25,166 nt of DNA, taken from positions 1-25,166 of the forward strand of contig CALYQY010000028.1 in assembly GCA_945291235.1 (NCBI GenBank), in the 5' to 3' direction. The stretch is from an uncultured Gilliamella sp. (lineage in GTDB: Bacteria; Pseudomonadota; Gammaproteobacteria; Enterobacterales; Enterobacteriaceae). The notes below the pieces were generated by a model, which did not search any database, had not been told where the DNA came from, and was given only the letters and a program-made list of their open reading frames with translations. Position numbers and translations under genes: made by a program. Numbering within the stretch: position 1 is the first letter of the stretch; each line of letters starts with the position of its first letter. This document shows, piece by piece, positions 16,443 through 22,421 of the stretch.

Positions 16443-17975
16443 ATGAACGTACAAAAACAAAGCAATGCTAGTAAAGCAACCGTAGTAGAAGAGAATGGTA
16501 GTGTTTACCAATCTTTATTTGATAAAATCAATCTAAGTCCAATCAAAAAAGCGGGTGAAATTGATAAATTTGAAGATAACGAAGTATTATTCGAAGCTTC
16601 ACAAGATGAACGTGTCACAATGGCGATTGATATATTGCTAAAATTGATCCAAAGTTCATCACAAAAAATTGAAAAATTAGATAAACACCTATTAGATTAT
16701 CATATCAGTCAAATAGACCAAAAATTAAGTCGCCAACTTGATGCTATTATGCATCACGAAACGTTCCAAGAAATCGAAGGAACATGGCGTGGTTTAAAAT
16801 TCTTAGTTGACCGTACTGATTTCCGTCGTAATGTTAAAATTGAACTTCTAGATGTCTCAAAAGAAGAGTTACGTCAAGATTTCGAAGATGCGCCAGAAAT
16901 CATCCAAACAGGTTTCTACCGTCATACCTATATTCAAGAATATGACACACCGGGTGGTGAACCAATTGGTGTAACAATTTCAAATTACGAGTTTGATCGC
17001 AATTCACAAGATATTGCTTTATTACGTAATATCTCTAAAGTTGCAGCTGCTGCACACATGCCATTTGTAAGCTCTGTTGGTCCAAAATTCTTTGGTAAAG
17101 AAACCATGGAAGAAGTTGCCGCAATTAAAGATATTGGCAACTATTTCGACCGTGCAGAATACACAAAATGGAACAGCTTCCGTGAAACTGATGATTCACG
17201 TTACATCGGCTTAACTTTACCAAGAGTACTTGCTCGTCTGCCTTATGGACCTGATACAATTCCAGTACGTAGCTTCAATTATGTTGAAGATGTTAAAGGA
17301 CTTGATCACAACCGTTATTTATGGACTAATGCATCTTATGCGTTTGCAGCAAACATGACTCAAAGCTTCATTCGTAATGGTTGGTGTGTACAAATTCGTG
17401 GACCGCAAGCAGGTGGACTAGTTGAAGATTTACCAATTCACCTTTATGATTTAGGTACTGGTAATCAAGTAAAAATTCCTACCGAAGTGCTTATCCCTGA
17501 AACACGCGAATTTGAATTTGCTAATTTAGGATTCATCCCATTATCTTTCTATAAAAACAGAGATTATGCATGTTTCTTCTCTGCGAACTCAACGCAAAAA
17601 CCAGCACTTTATGATACAAAAGAAGCAACAGCAAACAGCCGTATTAATGCTCGTTTACCTTATATCTTCTTATTGTCACGAATTGCTCACTACTTAAAAG
17701 TTATTCAACGTGAAAATATCGGTGCAACTAAAGACCGCCGTATGTTAGAACTTGAATTAAATAAATGGATAAGCAACCTTGTCACTGAAATGACAGATCC
17801 AAGTGATGAAGTTCAAGCGGCTCACCCATTAAGAGAAGCAAAAGTCATTGTTGAAGATATTGAAGATAATCCAGGATTCTTCCGTGTTAAAACATTCTTA
17901 ATTCCTCATTTCCAAATCGAAGGAATGGATATTAATTTATCAATGGTATCACAGATGCCAAAAGCTAAATCATAA
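16443..17975 (+). CDS. tssC: T6SS contractile sheath large subunit TssC (VipB)
   Basis: TssC is the large sheath subunit, and its C-terminal domain is exposed for disassembly by ClpV. The protein is 510 residues. Conserved stretches include HHETFQEIEGTWRGLKFLVDRTDF, YEFDRNSQDIALLRNISKVAAAAHMPF (named by its ends), SRYIGLTLPRVLARLPYG, a FAANMTQSFIRNGWCVQIRGPQAGG region, and the C-terminal LSRIAHYLKVIQRENIGA followed by LNKWISNL. The ATG at 16443 has a moderate AAGAGA (16429-16434) about 8 bases upstream. The stop codon lies within the loop of a 9-bp hairpin (17961-17988). Confidence 0.97.
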   Translation: MNVQKQSNASKATVVEENGSVYQSLFDKINLSPIKKAGEIDKFEDNEVLFEASQDERVTMAIDILLKLIQSSSQKIEKLDKHLLDYHISQIDQKLSRQLDAIMHHETFQEIEGTWRGLKFLVDRTDFRRNVKIELLDVSKEELRQDFEDAPEIIQTGFYRHTYIQEYDTPGGEPIGVTISNYEFDRNSQDIALLRNISKVAAAAHMPFVSSVGPKFFGKETMEEVAAIKDIGNYFDRAEYTKWNSFRETDDSRYIGLTLPRVLARLPYGPDTIPVRSFNYVEDVKGLDHNRYLWTNASYAFAANMTQSFIRNGWCVQIRGPQAGGLVEDLPIHLYDLGTGNQVKIPTEVLIPETREFEFANLGFIPLSFYKNRDYACFFSANSTQKPALYDTKEATANSRINARLPYIFLLSRIAHYLKVIQRENIGATKDRRMLELELNKWISNLVTEMTDPSDEVQAAHPLREAKVIVEDIEDNPGFFRVKTFLIPHFQIEGMDINLSMVSQMPKAKS

Positions 17976-17988
17976 GTATTAGCTTTTA
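17961..17988 (+). other. Hairpin spanning the tssC stop codon
   Basis: AAAAGCTAA (17961-17969) pairs perfectly with TTAGCTTTT (17980-17988), leaving a 10-base loop that contains the tssC stop codon TAA (17973-17975). The T content after it is modest, so it may reduce, rather than stop, transcription into tssK, or mark an mRNA cleavage site separating the abundant sheath subunits from the scarce baseplate proteins. Confidence 0.45.
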
Positions 17989-18027
17989 CTTGATTTCATT
18001 AATATCTTTTAAGGAGTGTTAGGACAC

Positions 18028-19380
18028 ATGAAAATATTTCGTCCTTTATGGAATGAAGGCGTCTTTTTGACGCCTCAACAATTTCAACAACAAGCGTTGT
18101 GGGATCAATTCACTTCACAAAAATTAGCCACTCTAGCGGTGGCTAACCCATGGGGAATTGAAAGCCTATCTATTGATTTGCAGGCACTAACCTTCGATCG
18201 ATTACAAGCAGAATCAATTAGTATCCGATTTTCTGATGGCGTTGTTATCAATACCGATATAGCAGACAAACTACCGGAAGCAAGAATATTAAATACCGAT
18301 ATACCGGTCGAACTTGAAGAAGTAACCGTATTTATTGGTATACCATTACTGCAAGCTAACGGCGGTAACTGTTTACAAGAAAATCAACGTCTTGAACGTC
18401 CACTACGATATAGACAAGAATGGGTAGAAGTTACCGACCTATTGGGGCAAAATGTCGAAACTATAGCTGTTGAGCATTATGCGCTAACATTCTTATTTGA
18501 TTTTGAAAATCATAGTGACTACCTAACTTGTCCTGTAGCTCGTCTAAAACGAGATCTAAATGGGCGATTTGTACTTGATCAAGAATACCTTCCACCAATG
18601 TTAAATCTGCATACACAAAGCGGAACATTAGTTAAAGAACTTGAATTATTATGTGTTCAAATGCAAGCCAAACGGCAACATTTAACAGGAATGCGCCATG
18701 AGCGAAATCAACAAATGGCTGAATTTGCCACCGCTGATGTGTCATTATTCTGGTTATTAAATGCATTAAATACCTATGAACCTCAACTCAAATTTTTACG
18801 AGATAATCCAACGATTCATCCTGAAAAGCTTTATCAAACATTAACAGCCTTGACAGGTGCGTTATTAACATTCTCATTATTAAATAATGTGGATGGTATT
18901 CCGGCTTATCAGCATGATAATCTTAATGAAGTTTTCCCTCCATTATTTGGATTAGTACGCAACTTACTAGAAGAAAGCTTACCGTCTCGAGTAATTAAAA
19001 TTGAATTAGTTCATGACAAAGACACATTATGGACTGGACGACTAAATGATTCTCGTCTAGTTGAAGATGCTGACTTCTATCTTTCAGTACGCTCAAGTAT
19101 GCCAGGTCATCAATTACAATCACGATTCCCAATCTTATGTAAAGCAGGTGCACCTGATGATGTAAGGCAAATCATACATTCTGCGTTATCTGGTATTCCA
19201 ATTAAAGCACTTAGCCATGTTCCGGCTGCTATACCTGTGCGTTTGGACAATCAATATTTTGCATTAGATCTTTCACATGAAGCGGCAAAAAATATGTTAC
19301 TTACACGCTGTTGTGAATTTTATGTACCACGTGCAATGCCTGATATTTCGTTAGAATTGTTCGCCGTATTGCGGTCATAG
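18028..19380 (+). CDS. tssK: T6SS baseplate protein TssK
   Basis: TssK is the trimeric adaptor that links the baseplate wedge (TssEFG) to the TssJLM membrane complex. The protein is 450 residues, a typical length. The N terminus MKIFRPLWNEGVFLTPQQFQQQ is characteristic. Further family-like parts are LERPLRYRQEWVEVTDL, the LPPMLNLHTQSG-type stretch (here YLPPMLNLHTQSGTLV) that precedes the helical middle domain, and a C-terminal receptor-binding region ending in LELFAVLRS. I take ATG 18028; a GTG at 18016 opens the same frame but is part of the AAGGAG ribosome binding site (18011-18016). tssL follows after 9 bases. Confidence 0.95.
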   Translation: MKIFRPLWNEGVFLTPQQFQQQALWDQFTSQKLATLAVANPWGIESLSIDLQALTFDRLQAESISIRFSDGVVINTDIADKLPEARILNTDIPVELEEVTVFIGIPLLQANGGNCLQENQRLERPLRYRQEWVEVTDLLGQNVETIAVEHYALTFLFDFENHSDYLTCPVARLKRDLNGRFVLDQEYLPPMLNLHTQSGTLVKELELLCVQMQAKRQHLTGMRHERNQQMAEFATADVSLFWLLNALNTYEPQLKFLRDNPTIHPEKLYQTLTALTGALLTFSLLNNVDGIPAYQHDNLNEVFPPLFGLVRNLLEESLPSRVIKIELVHDKDTLWTGRLNDSRLVEDADFYLSVRSSMPGHQLQSRFPILCKAGAPDDVRQIIHSALSGIPIKALSHVPAAIPVRLDNQYFALDLSHEAAKNMLLTRCCEFYVPRAMPDISLELFAVLRS

Positions 19381-19389
19381 GATCAAATT

Positions 19390-20055
19390 ATGAGTATAGA
19401 ATCAAAAGCAATTAATATTGACGAATTACTACGAGACTCCATCTTAGTTGTAGTGCAGTTAAAAGCAAAAGCTGATATTCCATCGGGACATAAATTGTAC
19501 GAACTTTGTAAGCAACAAGTTATAACCGTACGAGACAAATTACATCAAGCGCAGTATAGCCAAGATGTAATTGATGATATCAGTTATGCTTTATGTGCTT
19601 TATTAGATGAAACTGTATTACTTTGTCATCGAGATAATCCGAAAAATCAAGACTATGATGAATGGTTAGGTTCGCCATTACAAGTTATCTATTTCAACAC
19701 GCACAGCGCAGGTGATGACCTATTCGATAAAATTCGTTCTCGCTTAAGAGCTGATAGAAAAGAAGGAATTGTTTTAGCTTGTTTTGACCGAGTATTAGGA
19801 CTTGGTTTCCAAGGCTGTTATCTTGATAGACCTCAAATGGAACGAGAGCACCTGATACTCGCGCTACGTGAAGCTTTACGAGAATATGAGCCAGAACAAT
19901 CATATCCAATCATTGAACAGACCAAAACATATCGTTATCAGTTTAGAAAAACCATTCTACTAGCTTGTACTGTCGTATCGGTTATTGTCGTTATTGGGCT
20001 TTACTTTTTATTGGATAATCAACTAGACAACTTAGTTAAGCAACTTGTTGGTTAA
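19390..20055 (+). CDS. tssL: T6SS inner-membrane protein TssL (DotU/IcmH type)
   Basis: TssL is part of the TssJLM envelope complex and recruits the baseplate through TssK. The protein is 221 residues. A cytoplasmic all-helical DotU domain carries the typical YALCALLDETVLL, QVIYFNTHSAGDDLFDKI and CYLDRPQMEREH regions, and a single C-terminal transmembrane helix (about 188-208) leaves a short periplasmic tail of about 13 residues. There is no OmpA-type extension on TssL itself; a peptidoglycan-binding domain is instead supplied by the next gene, 11 bases downstream. The ribosome binding site AGGA overlaps the tssK stop codon, indicating coupled translation. Confidence 0.94.
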   Translation: MSIESKAINIDELLRDSILVVVQLKAKADIPSGHKLYELCKQQVITVRDKLHQAQYSQDVIDDISYALCALLDETVLLCHRDNPKNQDYDEWLGSPLQVIYFNTHSAGDDLFDKIRSRLRADRKEGIVLACFDRVLGLGFQGCYLDRPQMEREHLILALREALREYEPEQSYPIIEQTKTYRYQFRKTILLACTVVSVIVVIGLYFLLDNQLDNLVKQLVG

Positions 20056-20066
20056 AAAGGTTTATT

Positions 20067-21827
20067 ATGAGCGATTACCCTAAGCGCATTCAAATTATAT
20101 ATGCAGTCGTATTGAGTTTATTATTATTGTTTGTTTTCCTACCAATAACAATTGGCTGGAAAATACTTGGATCGATTCTCGTCTTTGCTATTGCCGGAGG
20201 TTTTCTTTGGCAAATGCGACGTTATCGACGAGTGCTAGCATCATCAACAGCAAATATCCAATTTTTAACTCAAAAACTTGATTTATTACCGGCAAGACAG
20301 CGTTATCGTTTACCAATACTCATGGTTACGGGTAGCGCGGCTAAAGATTTTTTTCCTGAGGATTTATCGCTTGCCGAATCTAATGTATTAGTTTCGTCCG
20401 AAGCAGTTTGGATCTACGTTGATGAATTTTCACATCTACCGATAGTTTACGATTCATTAGTGGCGAAATGGCCTGATATGCTGGGTCGTGTAGGTATTTT
20501 TCTTGCCTTAACACCAGAAACAGAAGACAAACAGGGCTTATTTGTAGCTAAATTACAAGCATTTCGTCAATCATGGGTGGATACTTGTCGAATAGCTAAA
20601 TACCAAATGCCTGTTTATCTTTCAACCCATGTTGGACTGAACGACTTAATCTATGACGAAAATAACCCATTACCTGTATATTGGTTTCAATTATTAAATC
20701 AAAAATTATATTTGTTAGATCGTTATTTGTCGCCAATTACAAATTGGGTTAATGACATCAAAATTCCAACAGATGAACGTGAACGACGATTAAGACTTCG
20801 TCCATTTTTAAGTGAAACAGAAAGTTGGATTGAAGACGTAGTATTAACTACTTTAGTTAATGACAAGCAACCTATTGCTAAATGTGTACCGACTGGTGTA
20901 GCAATCTATCCTACCAACCAATCGATTGTTCACGATAATCTCATGCAAAAAATATGGGAAAATGCGACAAGTTTATCATTACCAAATACGCATAAAATAC
21001 AAGACGGTGTCACCCCGCCAGATGCATTAGTTAAATTTATGCCAATTGCATATCCATTTTCGCCTATTAGCTCAATGATCTGTGGTTTAGTTATTATCAC
21101 ATCATTATTTTTAATGGGAAGTATGGGGGCGTCATATTGGAATAACATCAAATTAATCGATAGAATTCAAAATGATATTCATCATTACCATTTAGTCCCA
21201 ATGGGCAATTATGATGAGAAAAAAGAGGCACTTGAAGTACTACGAAATGATAAAACCATGCTAAATGAATACTATGCTAAAGGTGAACCTATACGTTTAG
21301 GAATGGGGTTATATCGTGGATTACAGCTAGTTGAACCGCTCAATGTAGCCATGAGTGACTACGTAGCAAAACCACCAGAGCCTGAAAAAGTAATTGTTGA
21401 AAAAACGCAGGTTATTGTTAAAGAGCCACCTCCGCCAATTCGTCTAGATAGCTTAGCGTTATTTGAAAGCGGACAAGCAAGTTTAAAATCTGGTTCAGAA
21501 AAAGTGTTAATTAACGCATTAATGGAAATACAAAAACAGATTAATGCAAATCCTGGTACAGGTTGGTTAATGATCATTACGGGTCATACTGACTCAGTTG
21601 GCGATGAAACCAAAAATCAACAACTATCATTTAATCGAGCCATGTCAGTACGTGATTGGATATTGAAAGCGAGTGACATACCAGAAACCTGTTTCGCCAT
21701 CCAAGGGTATGGTGCAAAAAAACCTTTAGTGGATAACGATACTCCAGAAAATCGTGCAAAAAACCGAAGGGTAGAAATAAATTTAGTTCCTCAAGCGTCA
21801 ACATGTATTTTGACGAATGAAAACTAA
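20067..21827 (+). CDS. T6SS-associated membrane protein with TssM-like N-terminal module and OmpA domain
   Basis: A 586-residue inner-membrane protein encoded between tssL and hcp. Two close transmembrane helices (about 10-30 and 33-48) are followed by a cytoplasmic domain of about 285 residues, a third transmembrane helix (about 337-356), a periplasmic segment with a Pro/Glu/Val-rich linker (about 433-454) and a C-terminal OmpA/MotB domain (about 465-575). The OmpA part has GHTDSVGD (506-513) and QLSFNRAMSVRDW with Asp509 and Arg524, the residues that bind diaminopimelate in peptidoglycan. The first part has the topology of TssM/IcmF and degenerate versions of its GTPase motifs: VTGSAAKDF (87-95) for the P-loop, EAVWIYVDE (112-120), and PVYLSTHVGLNDL (182-194) where TssM has an NKxD-type motif. 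OmpA-family genes at this place occur in other T6SS clusters, and its likely job is cell-wall anchoring of TssL. Homology to TssM is my inference. Confidence 0.85.
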   Translation: MSDYPKRIQIIYAVVLSLLLLFVFLPITIGWKILGSILVFAIAGGFLWQMRRYRRVLASSTANIQFLTQKLDLLPARQRYRLPILMVTGSAAKDFFPEDLSLAESNVLVSSEAVWIYVDEFSHLPIVYDSLVAKWPDMLGRVGIFLALTPETEDKQGLFVAKLQAFRQSWVDTCRIAKYQMPVYLSTHVGLNDLIYDENNPLPVYWFQLLNQKLYLLDRYLSPITNWVNDIKIPTDERERRLRLRPFLSETESWIEDVVLTTLVNDKQPIAKCVPTGVAIYPTNQSIVHDNLMQKIWENATSLSLPNTHKIQDGVTPPDALVKFMPIAYPFSPISSMICGLVIITSLFLMGSMGASYWNNIKLIDRIQNDIHHYHLVPMGNYDEKKEALEVLRNDKTMLNEYYAKGEPIRLGMGLYRGLQLVEPLNVAMSDYVAKPPEPEKVIVEKTQVIVKEPPPPIRLDSLALFESGQASLKSGSEKVLINALMEIQKQINANPGTGWLMIITGHTDSVGDETKNQQLSFNRAMSVRDWILKASDIPETCFAIQGYGAKKPLVDNDTPENRAKNRRVEINLVPQASTCILTNEN

Positions 21828-21862
21828 GAGTGTGAAACAAAAACAATAAAAGGAGATAAACA

Positions 21863-22351
21863 ATGGCTGTACCAGCTTATATGTTTTTAAAAGATGACGG
21901 CGGTGCCGAAATCAAAGGTTCTGTAACCGTTGTTGGTCGTGAAGGAAGTGTAGAAGTGGTTGAATTCGATCACCGAGTATACATCCCAACCGATGGTAAT
22001 ACAGGTAAATTAACAGGAACTCGTGTACATAAAGCACTTGAATTTGTTAAAGAAGTTGATGCATCTTCACCTTACCTATACAAAGCTGTAACTACTGGTC
22101 AAAACTTAAAATCAGTTGAGATCAAATGGTACAAAATCAACGATGCAGGACAAGAAGTTGAATATTTCAATACATTAATGGACGGTGTAAAAGTCGTATC
22201 TGTTAAACCTGAAATGCACAACATCAAAGATCCAACGAAAGAACAATACAACCACTTAGAACGTATTGAACTTCGTTATGAAAAAATTACTTGGACTTAT
22301 AAAGATGGCAACATCATCCACTCAGACAGCTGGGTAGAAAGCCGAGGTTAA
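21863..22351 (+). CDS. hcp: T6SS tube protein Hcp (TssD)
   Basis: Hcp forms stacked hexameric rings that make the inner tube and is exported with effectors. The protein is 162 residues, standard for the family, without a C-terminal effector extension. Family features are the N-terminal MAVPAYMFLKDDGG, IKGSVTVVGREGSVEVVEFDHRV, the GTRVHKALEFVKEVDASSPYLYKA region (named by ends) and the C-terminal ERIELRYEKITWTYKDGNI with HSDSWVE. It has the strongest ribosome binding site in the cluster (AGGAG, 21851-21855, 7 bases before ATG) and an intrinsic terminator directly after it, both consistent with a need for many copies. Confidence 0.97.
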   Translation: MAVPAYMFLKDDGGAEIKGSVTVVGREGSVEVVEFDHRVYIPTDGNTGKLTGTRVHKALEFVKEVDASSPYLYKAVTTGQNLKSVEIKWYKINDAGQEVEYFNTLMDGVKVVSVKPEMHNIKDPTKEQYNHLERIELRYEKITWTYKDGNIIHSDSWVESRG

Positions 22352-22362
22352 TTTTAACTTAC

Positions 22363-22400
22363 ACAGTCCCTATTTATAGGGGCTGTATTTATTTTATTTA
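22363..22400 (+). terminator. Intrinsic terminator between hcp and clpV
   Basis: A 10-bp stem with one G-T pair (22363-22372 with 22377-22386) and a TTTA loop is followed by an AT tract rich in T (22387-22399). It lies 11 bases after the hcp stop and 22 bases before the clpV start. Partial termination here would give more Hcp than ClpV. Confidence 0.75.
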
Positions 22401-22421
22401 AGATTAAGGAAAGAAATAGTA

